Below the pieces are notes generated by a model. It saw nothing but the letters and a program-made list of their open reading frames with translations. It was not told the origin of the DNA and ran no database searches. Made by a program: the position numbers and the translations under genes. A DNA stretch of 12,457 nt from Acinetobacter sp. WCHAc010034 (GTDB taxonomy: Bacteria > Pseudomonadota > Gammaproteobacteria > Pseudomonadales > Moraxellaceae): NCBI RefSeq assembly GCF_001696615.3, contig NZ_CP032272.1, positions 1 to 12,457 of the forward strand, written 5' to 3'. Positions 1 through 5,211 of this stretch are shown piece after piece. Each line of letters opens with the position of its first letter. The first letter of the stretch is position 1.

Positions 1-201
1 GTTTCTGATCAGCAACGTAAAGATGATACGAGACGTAAAATTCTACTGGGAGCTTGGGCTTTAAATAAATTAAAAAATGATGAATCGTTTAAACAGCAAT
101 TAGCCGATTTTGAGCAATTTTTAAATACGGAAAATAAGACCGAAGAAAATAAGCAGAAAGATAAAGATCTTTTTAATGGATTTATTTGGGATAAGACCTA
201 A
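1..201 (+). CDS. Mobilization accessory protein (TraD/MobC-like), 3' part; gene continues from 12356-12457
   Basis: This is the last 66 codons of a gene whose first 34 codons lie at 12356-12457 if the molecule is circular; the frame is continuous across the junction. The product would be 100 aa, exactly like its paralogue at 7076-7378, and differs from it at 9 of these 66 residues. It is a small, charged protein. The motif DDTRRKILLGAW resembles the basic Arg/Lys then LLG signature of short TraD-type proteins (PF06412) found next to MobQ relaxases, so a role in oriT binding or the relaxosome is inferred from family and position. The TAA stop (199-201) directly abuts a pdif site starting at 202. 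The assignment as a real gene is strong; the exact function is moderate. Confidence 0.8.
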   Translation, partial: VSDQQRKDDTRRKILLGAWALNKLKNDESFKQQLADFEQFLNTENKTEENKQKDKDLFNGFIWDKT

Positions 202-229
202 ATTTCGCATAAGAGATTTTATGTTAAAT
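202..229 (+). other. pdif site 1 (XerC/XerD recombination site, C|D orientation)
   Basis: The 28-bp site has a XerC arm ATTTCGCATAA, spacer GAGATT and XerD arm TTATGTTAAAT. It matches the plasmid dif-like sites of Acinetobacter. It starts one base after the stop codon of the mob accessory gene. The same site with the same spacer lies at the equivalent position of the other half (7379-7406). Similarity between the halves ends one base beyond the D arm. Confidence 0.93.
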
Positions 230-261
230 AAGATGGAACTTAGACAAAATTTTATTAATAG

Positions 262-552
262 TTATGCATTCTGCACAGTTAGTTTTAGACCTAAAGCATT
301 TACTACACGATTAATCGTATCAAAACGAGGTGCTGAATCTTGACGGAGTGCTTTGTAAAGTGCTTCACGTCCAATTCCTGCTTCTTTAGCGATTTGAGTC
401 ATACCACGAGCTTTAGCAATTACACCAAGTGCATGAGCTAGTTCAGCAGGGTCATTCTCTTCAAGAACCATATTAAGATACATTACAATATCTTCTTCAC
501 TCTTAAGTGCTTCTGCCATGTCAAAGCTAGGTAGATCAGCTATTTTAACCAT
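262..552 (-). CDS. Antitoxin of a type II toxin-antitoxin pair (HigA-like, HTH)
   Basis: A 96-aa DNA-binding antitoxin that should neutralise the toxin encoded just upstream and repress the shared promoter. The C-terminal two thirds form a Cro/XRE-type helix-turn-helix around residues 50-80, with the segment MTQIAKEAGIGREALYKAL followed by the family-typical ending FDTINRVVNALGLKL. Length and sequence fit the 'addiction module antidote protein' family (HI1420-like). The order is toxin first, antitoxin second, as in higBA. A 3-bp gap separates it from the toxin stop, and its own Shine-Dalgarno AGAGGA lies about 7 nt upstream of the ATG inside the toxin 3' end. This implies one transcript and probably coupled translation. 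The stop lies 32 bp from pdif site 1. Family assignment is confident; no specific gene name is given. Confidence 0.9.
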   Translation of the reverse strand: MVKIADLPSFDMAEALKSEEDIVMYLNMVLEENDPAELAHALGVIAKARGMTQIAKEAGIGREALYKALRQDSAPRFDTINRVVNALGLKLTVQNA

Positions 553-555
553 TTT

Positions 556-852
556 TCAATCCTCTAAAGATTTTGATAAATCAACAGCTCGTTCTATATC
601 CTTTTGCTGTGTAGATTTATCACCACCTCCAAGCATCACAATGATTACATCACCATGTTTGATGTAATACATGCGCCAACCTGGTCCGAAGAACTCTCGC
701 ATTTCCCAAACACCTTCTTGAAGATGCTTTACATCGCCCCAATTACCACGCTGAACCTTATCTAATCTTCGATTCAGTTTAAGACGGGTCATACTGTCTT
801 TAATGCTATCTAGCCATTCATCAAATTCAGGGAGACGTTTAATCTCGGTCAT
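556..852 (-). CDS. Toxin of a type II toxin-antitoxin pair (RelE/ParE superfamily, HigB-like)
   Basis: A 98-aa protein of the RelE/ParE fold, close to the HI1419 / phage Gp49-like 'addiction module killer' group. Family hallmarks are visible: the N-terminal FDEWLDSIKD helix, LNRRLDKVQRGNWGDVKHL, then GVWEMREFFGPGWRMYY and the C-terminal VMLGGGDKSTQQKDIERA. Members of this group are generally ribosome-associated mRNA endonucleases; activity here is inferred from the family. It is the first gene of the operon, with Shine-Dalgarno AGAGGA 6 nt before the ATG. A perfect 16-bp palindrome lies between promoter and start. On a plasmid the pair should act as a post-segregational stability system. The gene is full length with no sign of damage. 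Confidence 0.9.
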   Translation of the reverse strand: MTEIKRLPEFDEWLDSIKDSMTRLKLNRRLDKVQRGNWGDVKHLQEGVWEMREFFGPGWRMYYIKHGDVIIVMLGGGDKSTQQKDIERAVDLSKSLED

Positions 853-869
853 GAAAGTTCCTCTTTATT

Positions 870-918
870 GTATTCGATCGAATACACAACATTATAATGA
901 ATATATTTTATGAGTAAA
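870..918 (-). promoter_or_regulatory. Toxin-antitoxin promoter with palindromic operator
   Basis: On the minus strand there is a perfect -10 TATAAT (896 to 891) and a 4/6 -35 TTTACT (918 to 913) with a 16-bp spacer. The expected transcription start falls in or next to the perfect 16-bp palindrome GTATTCGATCGAATAC (870-885). This is the usual position for an operator bound by the antitoxin or toxin-antitoxin complex, so autoregulation is inferred. Confidence 0.7.
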
Positions 919-1091
919 TGAAATAATAAGAATATATTTTATCAATTGATTATTTAATAACCTATGTTCTTGGCAAAAGGTATCAAACCTGCTCATAAAA
1001 AAGCCGACTTGTTTCTAAGTCGGCTTTTTACTGTTTTTGAAGTCAGTCAAAATTTTATAACTATATGAAAAACAATAATATTTTAAATTGC
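886..1091. other. Gene-free spacer between toxin-antitoxin promoter and pdif site 2
   Basis: About 200 bp, very AT-rich. It holds only the upstream part of the toxin-antitoxin promoter and the bidirectional terminator. No credible reading frame or D|C-oriented pdif site was found, although the toxin-antitoxin unit would be expected to have one if it were a standard module. Confidence 0.6.
997..1029. terminator. Bidirectional rho-independent terminator in a gene-free stretch
   Basis: The stem AAAAAGCCGACTT (998-1010) pairs perfectly with AAGTCGGCTTTTT (1017-1029) around a 6-nt loop, with A and T tracts on the two sides, so it can act in both directions. No gene ends nearby on the plus strand. 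On the minus strand the nearest upstream gene is tetR(39), whose stop is about 147 bp away on the far side of pdif site 2. It may shield the toxin-antitoxin promoter from tetR read-through. Confidence 0.8.
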
Positions 1092-1119
1092 GTTTCGTAT
1101 AAGCTCTATTATGTTAAAT
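1092..1119 (+). other. pdif site 2 (C|D orientation), left end of the tet(39) module
   Basis: The XerC arm is GTTTCGTATAA (first base differs from the usual A), the spacer GCTCTA and the XerD arm TTATGTTAAAT. With the inverted site at 3121-3148 it encloses tetR(39)/tet(39), the arrangement known for this resistance module in Acinetobacter plasmids. Confidence 0.9.
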
Positions 1120-1175
1120 AATTAAGGATAAAAGCTTTATTACTAAATAGAACAGTTGCTTAAAGCAGTATAGAG

Positions 1176-1817
1176 TTAAGTTTGCATTTTAATATCAAGT
1201 TGTCTTTCAGCACCGATAATCACCATACGAATCCCATTTTCAAAAATGTCATCCGCATTCATATTTTGTAAGGTATTCACTCCTTGGAGCATGAGTGGAT
1301 ATATAGTTGGATCGGCTTCGAATGGTGGGTCTGATCTTATTTCTTCTTGCTGCTCCTCAAGGACCCACCCAACAATAAACCTTCCTAATGTCATAAGTAA
1401 TGCAACTGCTTCAACAGGAGAAAACCCAGCATGAGATAACAGCGCAACTTGGGCCTCAATCGTGTTGAAATGTCCTTGACTGGGGCTAGTTCTTGCATGT
1501 AGACGAGCACCATCACGGTAAGCTAGTAGTGCTCGACGAAAGCTTACAGAATTAGCGAGCAACCAATCTTGCCATGTCATCCCATCGATGGGTAAAGAAA
1601 CTAAATGGTGTTCATTTATAATGGTTTCCGCCATTGCTTCCATTAACAAGGATTTATTCTTGAAATGCCAATATAGAGTTGGAGATTTAATACCCAATCG
1701 TTGAGCTAGCTTGCGTGTGGTTATTGAATCTATGCCTTCTTCATTCAACATATCCAATGCGGTACGCAGGACTATTTCACGTGTCAGACGTTGAGGTGCA
1801 ATATCTTTTTTACTCAT
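1176..1817 (-). CDS. tetR(39): Tetracycline repressor TetR(39)
   Basis: A 213-aa repressor that binds tet operators in the absence of tetracycline and releases them when the drug-Mg complex binds. The N-terminal helix-turn-helix is at about residues 33-52 (ITTRKLAQRLGIKSPTLYWHF), followed by the all-helical ligand and dimer domain typical of Tet-class repressors. The start chosen is the ATG at 1817 (MSKKDIAPQR). An in-frame ATG 26 codons further upstream would read through both operators and into tet(39), and the extra residues have no counterpart in TetR proteins. It is divergent from tet(39) with 65 bp between starts. A tet operator begins 4 bp upstream of this start, so autorepression is expected. 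Full length. Confidence 0.93.
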   Translation of the reverse strand: MSKKDIAPQRLTREIVLRTALDMLNEEGIDSITTRKLAQRLGIKSPTLYWHFKNKSLLMEAMAETIINEHHLVSLPIDGMTWQDWLLANSVSFRRALLAYRDGARLHARTSPSQGHFNTIEAQVALLSHAGFSPVEAVALLMTLGRFIVGWVLEEQQEEIRSDPPFEADPTIYPLMLQGVNTLQNMNADDIFENGIRMVIIGAERQLDIKMQT

Positions 1818-1820
1818 AAA

Positions 1821-1837
1821 TCTATCACTGATAGGGA
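1821..1837. promoter_or_regulatory. tet operator, tetR-proximal
   Basis: The palindrome CTATCA-C-TGATAG (1822-1834) is the classic tet operator core. It lies just upstream of the tetR(39) ATG and overlaps the proposed tet(39) -35 hexamer, so bound TetR would block both divergent genes. Confidence 0.88.
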
Positions 1838-1856
1838 GTGTGTGAGAGAATATTAA
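1828..1856 (+). promoter_or_regulatory. Probable tet(39) promoter
   Basis: A -35 CTGATA (1828-1833) and -10 TATTAA (1851-1856) are separated by 17 bp; each matches consensus at 4 of 6 positions. The promoter lies between and partly over the two tet operators and 27 bp before the GTG start of tet(39). Position supports it more than hexamer quality. Confidence 0.55.
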
Positions 1857-1857
1857 T

Positions 1858-1874
1858 TCTATCATTGCTAGAGA
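1858..1874. promoter_or_regulatory. Second, imperfect tet operator over the tet(39) ribosome binding site
   Basis: CTATCA-T-TGCTAG (1859-1871) resembles the first operator with one broken base pair in the right arm. The two centres are 37 bp apart (1828 and 1865). The copy runs into the Shine-Dalgarno AGAAGG (1872-1877) of tet(39). It is probably a weaker TetR site. Confidence 0.65.
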
Positions 1875-1882
1875 AGGCATTT

Positions 1883-3070
1883 GTGAAGAAATCATTGAGC
1901 GTGATTTTAATCACTATATTTCTGGATGCTGTTGGGATTGGTTTAATTATGCCGATCTTGCCTGAATTATTACGGTCATTGGCTGGAGCTGAAGCAGGCG
2001 GTGTTCACTATGGTGCTTTATTAGCTGTGTATGCTCTGATGCAGTTCATTTTTGCACCTATCCTTGGAGCGTTGAGTGACCGATTTGGACGTCGACCTGT
2101 ATTAATTATTTCAATTGCTGGTGCAACGGCTGATTATCTCCTAATGGCTGCTGCTCCTTCTCTATTGTGGCTATATATTGGTCGTATTTTTGCGGGAATT
2201 ACAGGTGCCAACATGGCTGTTGCAACAGCTTATGTTTCAGATATTACTCCAGCCCATGAGCGTGCAAAAAGGTTTGGTCTCCTTGGAGCTGTCTTTGGTA
2301 TTGGGTTTATAGCGGGTCCGGTAATAGGTGGAGTTTTGGGTGAATGGAACTTACATGCACCGTTCTTTGCTGCTGCTTTTATGAATGGGATTAATTTAAT
2401 AATGACAGCAGTCTTATTAAAAGAATCAAAACACAGCAATAAAATGACTGAGAAGGTTCAGGAGCAATCAATATTAAAGAAATTATCCTATTTGATCACT
2501 CAACCTAATATGGCTCCATTGCTTGGTATCTTTTTAATTATCACATTGGTTTCACAAGTCCCCGCAACTTTATGGGTTATCTATGGGCAGGATCGTTATG
2601 GCTGGAGTATATTTATTGCAGGTGTTTCCCTTGCTAGTTATGGAATATGCCATTCTATTGCACAGGCTTTTGCTATCGCCCCTATGGTAAAGAGGTTTGG
2701 AGAGAAAAATACGTTGTTATGTGGAATAGCTTGCGATGCAATTGGTTTACTTCTTTTATCTATTGCTGTTGAAGAATGGGTGCCTTTTGCGTTGTTACCA
2801 TTGTTTGCCCTTGGTGGAGTAGCCGTTCCTGCTTTGCAAGCAATGATGTCCAGAGGTATTAGTGATGAAAGACAAGGTGAATTACAAGGGCTATTAAGCA
2901 GTTTTAATAGTCTGGGGGCTATAATTGGTCCTGTATTAGTTACTAGCCTCTATTTTATGACTCAGGCATCAGCTCCTGGAATGGTATGGGCATTAGCTGC
3001 AATACTTTATGTAATCACCCTACCCTTATTGCTTAAGTATCGCCTGAATAAATATTCTGGAGTTCCATAA
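1883..3070 (+). CDS. tet(39): Tetracycline efflux pump Tet(39), MFS drug:proton antiporter
   Basis: An inner-membrane antiporter that exports the tetracycline-Mg complex in exchange for a proton. It is 395 aa from the GTG at 1883 (V/M-KKSLSVILITIFLDAVGIG), the usual length for Tet(39). An ATG at 1838 in frame would add 15 residues but lies inside the operator/promoter region, whereas the GTG has Shine-Dalgarno AGAAGG 5 nt upstream. The 12-helix major facilitator pattern is clear: Asp15 in the first helix, and the loop 2-3 signature GALSDRFGRRPV with Asp66 at the position essential in class B pumps. A hydrophilic central loop lies near residues 180-205. Divergent from tetR(39) and repressed by it. 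Confident from sequence recognition. Confidence 0.96.
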   Translation: MKKSLSVILITIFLDAVGIGLIMPILPELLRSLAGAEAGGVHYGALLAVYALMQFIFAPILGALSDRFGRRPVLIISIAGATADYLLMAAAPSLLWLYIGRIFAGITGANMAVATAYVSDITPAHERAKRFGLLGAVFGIGFIAGPVIGGVLGEWNLHAPFFAAAFMNGINLIMTAVLLKESKHSNKMTEKVQEQSILKKLSYLITQPNMAPLLGIFLIITLVSQVPATLWVIYGQDRYGWSIFIAGVSLASYGICHSIAQAFAIAPMVKRFGEKNTLLCGIACDAIGLLLLSIAVEEWVPFALLPLFALGGVAVPALQAMMSRGISDERQGELQGLLSSFNSLGAIIGPVLVTSLYFMTQASAPGMVWALAAILYVITLPLLLKYRLNKYSGVP

Positions 3071-3120
3071 AATATTTAATTTATTGGTTTAAAAACTAAT
3101 GGATTCTATAGTTTATCTAA

Positions 3121-3148
3121 AATTAACATAATACACCTTATACGAAAT
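3121..3148 (-). other. pdif site 3 (D|C orientation), right end of the cargo slot in half A
   Basis: The XerD arm is AATTAACATAA (second A replaces the usual T), the spacer TACACC and the XerC arm TTATACGAAAT. The same site, including the unusual D-arm base, is at 8382-8409 in half B. Matching continues 5 bp to the left and stops at the last base of the C arm. Confidence 0.92.
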
Positions 3149-3189
3149 ACTGTTTTTTATTCGATATAAATCATAAACTTATACTAAGA

Positions 3190-3224
3190 CGTTCCAGGGT
3201 TCAGCGCACTGGAACGGCTTTTTT
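3190..3224 (+). terminator. Rho-independent terminator after the cargo slot
   Basis: The stem CGTTCCAG (3190-3197) pairs with CTGGAACG (3209-3216) around an 11-nt loop, followed by GC and six T. It would stop tet(39) read-through before it enters the convergent rep operon. It lies on the backbone side of the pdif site, not inside the module. Confidence 0.8.
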
Positions 3225-3294
3225 GTGACTATTCACGTTCCACGCCTATTCTTTGATCAATGTTTCACGGTTTTAATTAAATAAACTGAATAAT

Positions 3295-3582
3295 TCAATC
3301 TGCACGATTTAAGCGATTATCTTGAATAAGATCATCCAATTTATCTTCTAAATCTTCAATCTTATATTTGAGCGATAAAATAGAATTTTTTAAACGCTCA
3401 TTTTCAGGAGCATCAGGATTTTTTAATTGATTAAAAATTTCTAATAATTCGTTGCGATTAGTGCTTAACCTTTCAATGTCACTTTCAATAGCCATTCTTG
3501 GTGTCCACAGAGCAAGTAAACTTTGCTCATAGTCTTTGAGTTCTTGATGGCTCATTGCATCTAATTCAGCTCTAGTTTTCAT
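3295..3582 (-). CDS. Small coiled-coil protein coupled to rep (half A), unknown function
   Basis: A 95-aa acidic, highly charged, predominantly helical protein without cysteines or membrane segments. A heptad-like pattern runs through about residues 33-90 (ESDIERL, NELLEIFNQL, LKNSILSLKYKIEDLEDKLDDLI), suggesting a dimeric coiled coil. Its ATG overlaps the rep stop codon by 4 bp (ATGA), so it is translationally coupled to the initiator. The partner in half B (8556-8843) is identical at 82 of 95 residues and has the same overlap. A conserved place directly after rep suggests an accessory role in replication, copy control or partition; this is inference from position. I do not recognise a named family. 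Confidence 0.82.
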   Translation of the reverse strand: MKTRAELDAMSHQELKDYEQSLLALWTPRMAIESDIERLSTNRNELLEIFNQLKNPDAPENERLKNSILSLKYKIEDLEDKLDDLIQDNRLNRAD

Positions 3583-4529
3583 GGTTTAAAATCCGTCTTG
3601 CTATGAAGAGCTTTAAAAATCCGCTTTGCTGTTTCCTCTCTTACACTTTTCGGATCTCGTAAGATGCCACTAATCCAAAGGGCAAAACTAGGATAGTCCT
3701 GGAAGTTACTTAGGTCTGATAGCTCAGAAAGTTTAGATAAAATAGCACTGTACTTGTTAATTTGAGCATCAGACAGGTTGCAGAATATATCTATTGTTTT
3801 TGGATCTCGCTCAGGAGCTATTAATTTTGGCTTAGATTTTTCTTTCACAGTGAACTTAAAGCCGACAACAGAACGTCCTTTTTTAACTGGACTATAGTCA
3901 ACTGTTACATCGGTAAATTCATTAATTTCATCTAATGAGCTCTTCAAAACTCTTCGTTTTAAGTTCCTCAAATCTCTATAAGATTCTGGTAAACCAAACT
4001 CTGTAAACATTTCATCTAGCGTTAATTCAAAGCCATTTTTTGCCTGATTTTTTTTCGCTAAATGGTAAAAGTCTATTGAGTAGTCTTTTTTTAATTTTAG
4101 AACTACATCTTTTTTATAACGAGTGTATGGATTGTATTTATCTAAAATTTTCAACATCACCAAAACAATAGATGTAAACCTTAAAGATATCCCTGCATCT
4201 TCATAAGTAGCATCAATTACCCAGTTAGAGTAGACCTTTTTCCCCCTATCATTAACGTATGAAAAGGACCGATCTACTAGTTTTTTTGACGCATTTTCAA
4301 TTTGTTTATAAGCAGAATTGACTTTGATACCACAGTCATCAGCAAATTGTTGAGCAGATATTAAGATTTGATCTTGTTCACTTGCATCGATATTTCTAGC
4401 AATCGGAGAAGCCATAATTAAAATTCTTTTTTCATCTACAGACATGCTTTTAAAGCATTCAGTAACTTTGTTTTGAATAGCCATTGTTGTTACTGGATAA
4501 GATTTATCATAACTATTTTCTTTATTCAT
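3579..4529 (-). CDS. Replication initiator, Rep_3 family (half A)
   Basis: A 316-aa initiator that should bind the iterons at 4620-4729 and open the origin. The Rep_3 (PF01051) signature is spread over about residues 17-230: QNKVTECFKSMSVDEKRILIMASPIA, a first winged-helix domain, LNPYT-type motif YNPYTRYKKDVVLKLKKDYSIDFYHLAKK (131-160), and a second domain ending in VKKGRSVVGFKF (215-226). Residues 215-316 differ from the half-B Rep at only 10 of 102 positions, while the region before is much more divergent. The start is ATG 4529; an internal ATG at codon 16 (TTMAIQNKV) is possible because the Shine-Dalgarno AAGG is about 12 nt from the first ATG. The 3' end overlaps the 95-aa gene. Family is certain; the Acinetobacter homology group cannot be assigned by eye. 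Confidence 0.93.
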   Translation of the reverse strand: MNKENSYDKSYPVTTMAIQNKVTECFKSMSVDEKRILIMASPIARNIDASEQDQILISAQQFADDCGIKVNSAYKQIENASKKLVDRSFSYVNDRGKKVYSNWVIDATYEDAGISLRFTSIVLVMLKILDKYNPYTRYKKDVVLKLKKDYSIDFYHLAKKNQAKNGFELTLDEMFTEFGLPESYRDLRNLKRRVLKSSLDEINEFTDVTVDYSPVKKGRSVVGFKFTVKEKSKPKLIAPERDPKTIDIFCNLSDAQINKYSAILSKLSELSDLSNFQDYPSFALWISGILRDPKSVREETAKRIFKALHSKTDFKP

Positions 4530-4565
4530 TCAGATATCAAACCTTATAAAAAATGAACATGATTT

Positions 4566-4614
4566 TTGTACCCTTATGAGAAAACAATGTACACCAATAA
4601 ACATAAGGGTACAA
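4566..4614. promoter_or_regulatory. Inverted iteron half-sites upstream of rep A (probable Rep autorepression operator)
   Basis: TTGTACCCTTAT (4566-4577) is repeated in perfect inverted orientation as ATAAGGGTACAA (4603-4614), 25 bp apart, between the rep ATG and the iteron array. The arms share the TTGTACCCTT core of the iterons. Rep_3 initiators typically repress themselves by binding inverted iteron-like sites as dimers, so this is the likely operator. No promoter hexamers stand out. Confidence 0.72.
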
Positions 4615-4619
4615 TAATT

Positions 4620-4729
4620 TATTTGTACCCTTTATCATGCTATTTGTACCCTTTAATCATGCTATTTGTACCCTTTTAAACGATAAAATCATGCTATTTG
4701 TACCCTTTATCATGCTATTTGTACCCTTT
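4620..4729. repeat. oriV iterons of replicon A (five copies)
   Basis: Five direct copies of TATTTGTACCCTTT start at 4620, 4641, 4663, 4695 and 4716, spaced 21, 22, 32 and 21 bp. Copies 2-5 are preceded by TCATGC, giving a full iteron of about 21 bp; the rep-proximal copy lacks this part. All spacings are close to whole helical turns, so the sites face the same side of the helix. They are the predicted Rep A binding sites of the origin. Confidence 0.9.
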
Positions 4730-4768
4730 TAACGCTTGAAACTATTGCTGCATAAGGTTTTCAGAGGG

Positions 4769-4810
4769 TCTAAAAGCTTTTAAAAGCTTTTTAAAAGAAT
4801 AAAAGGGAAT
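4769..4810. other. AT-rich tract beside the iterons (candidate DNA unwinding element)
   Basis: The tract carries AAAAGCTTTT twice in tandem followed by further TTTTAAAAG-type sequence, directly beyond the last iteron. Iteron origins usually have an AT-rich melting region here. The same tract follows the unrelated iterons of half B (10049-10090). No convincing DnaA box was seen. Inference from composition and position. Confidence 0.5.
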
Positions 4811-4831
4811 TTATTTCCAAAGTGAGTTATT

Positions 4832-4907
4832 AAAACTGCCCTTGGTACTCGCTAAAGCTCGTACTCTATTGAAGCTCGTTTCACTCGCTTCGTGGGGGCA
4901 GTTTTTT
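4832..4907 (+). terminator. Long-stem terminator-like structure
   Basis: A perfect 10-bp stem, AAAACTGCCC with GGGCAGTTTT, encloses 54 nt and is followed by a run of T (4902-4907) on the plus strand. The inner 54 nt hold repeated GCTCGT and can fold further. No plus-strand gene precedes it, so it may end a small RNA or read-through from the origin region. A copy is at 10112-10187. Confidence 0.45.
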
Positions 4908-4995
4908 GCATATATGATCAAGGATTCAAAAAGCAAAACATGAATAATGCATTCGCTATGCTCATGCTTTTTGACGAGCAAAAGCATCAATACTT

Positions 4996-5102
4996 CGCTC
5001 GTAGACACTCGCTAATCACTGTCCCCAGTAATTCAATAAAAAACGGTTTTTCAGAGGGGGAATAAGCAACCTTTCGTTGTGTCGCTCGTAGACACTCGCT
5101 AA
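4996..5102. repeat. 20-bp direct repeat pair in the gene-free region
   Basis: CGCTCGTAGACACTCGCTAA occurs at 4996-5015 and 5083-5102, 87 bp apart, both preceded by T. The same pair is at 10276-10295 and 10363-10382. The spacing is too long and the copies too few for an iteron array; the role is unknown. Confidence 0.75.
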
Positions 5103-5211
5103 AAGGCTCTCATTTGCGTTCTAAGCGATTTTATTTTTATCAACTATAGTTTTACTGTATTTCTATCAAAAGTCGCTAAAACCCCCGTTTTTTTGCGCTT
5201 AAATGGGATTT

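Larger units (their letters stand above)
1092..3148. mobile_element. tet(39) pdif module
   Basis: A discrete resistance module of about 2.06 kb: tetR(39) and tet(39) transcribed divergently, bounded by inversely oriented pdif sites (C|D at the left, D|C at the right). There is no transposase, inverted repeat or target duplication. Modules of this type are thought to move by host XerC/XerD action at the flanking sites. That tet(39) is carried in this way is established; its movement in this molecule is inferred from the site layout. Confidence 0.88.
4811..5211. other. Gene-free, hairpin-rich region between origin and mobA
   Basis: About 400 bp with no gene I would accept. It contains a long-range stem AAAACTGCCC (4832-4841) / GGGCAGTTTT (4896-4905) followed by a T tract; a bulged hairpin with arms at 4926-4943 and 4962-4974; and a 20-bp direct repeat CGCTCGTAGACACTCGCTAA at 4996-5015 and 5083-5102. 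Shorter GCTCGT and ACTCGCT motifs recur between. It could encode a structured RNA, serve the origin, or act as the mobA 3' untranslated region. The sequence recurs unchanged at 10091-10491. Confidence 0.6.

Noticed and set aside
930..985. Possible degenerate D|C pdif site between the toxin-antitoxin and site 2
   Set aside because: Only a short ATTTAATAA-like match was present, with no C-arm counterpart at the right distance; this is expected by chance in AT-rich DNA.
1838..1882. Upstream in-frame ATG for tet(39), adding 15 residues
   Set aside because: It falls inside the operator and promoter region. The GTG at 1883 has a proper ribosome site and gives the known 395-aa length.
1818..1895. 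Upstream in-frame ATG for tetR(39), adding 26 residues
   Set aside because: The extension crosses both tet operators and the tet(39) start and has no counterpart in TetR proteins.
1092..3148. Transposon or insertion sequence carrying tet(39)
   Set aside because: No transposase, terminal inverted repeats or target duplications were seen. The boundaries are pdif sites.
4620..4729. CRISPR-like array at the iterons (also 9892-10006)
   Set aside because: Repeats are only 14-21 bp, nearly contiguous and without spacers of regular length. They lie next to rep genes, no cas genes are present, and they are iterons.
4811..5008. 65-aa minus-strand reading frame (MSTSEVLMLL...), repeated at 10091-10288
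   Set aside because: It lies wholly in the hairpin-rich region, has no family resemblance or good ribosome site, and its sequence is dictated by the repeats and stems. Two copies exist only because the whole segment is duplicated.
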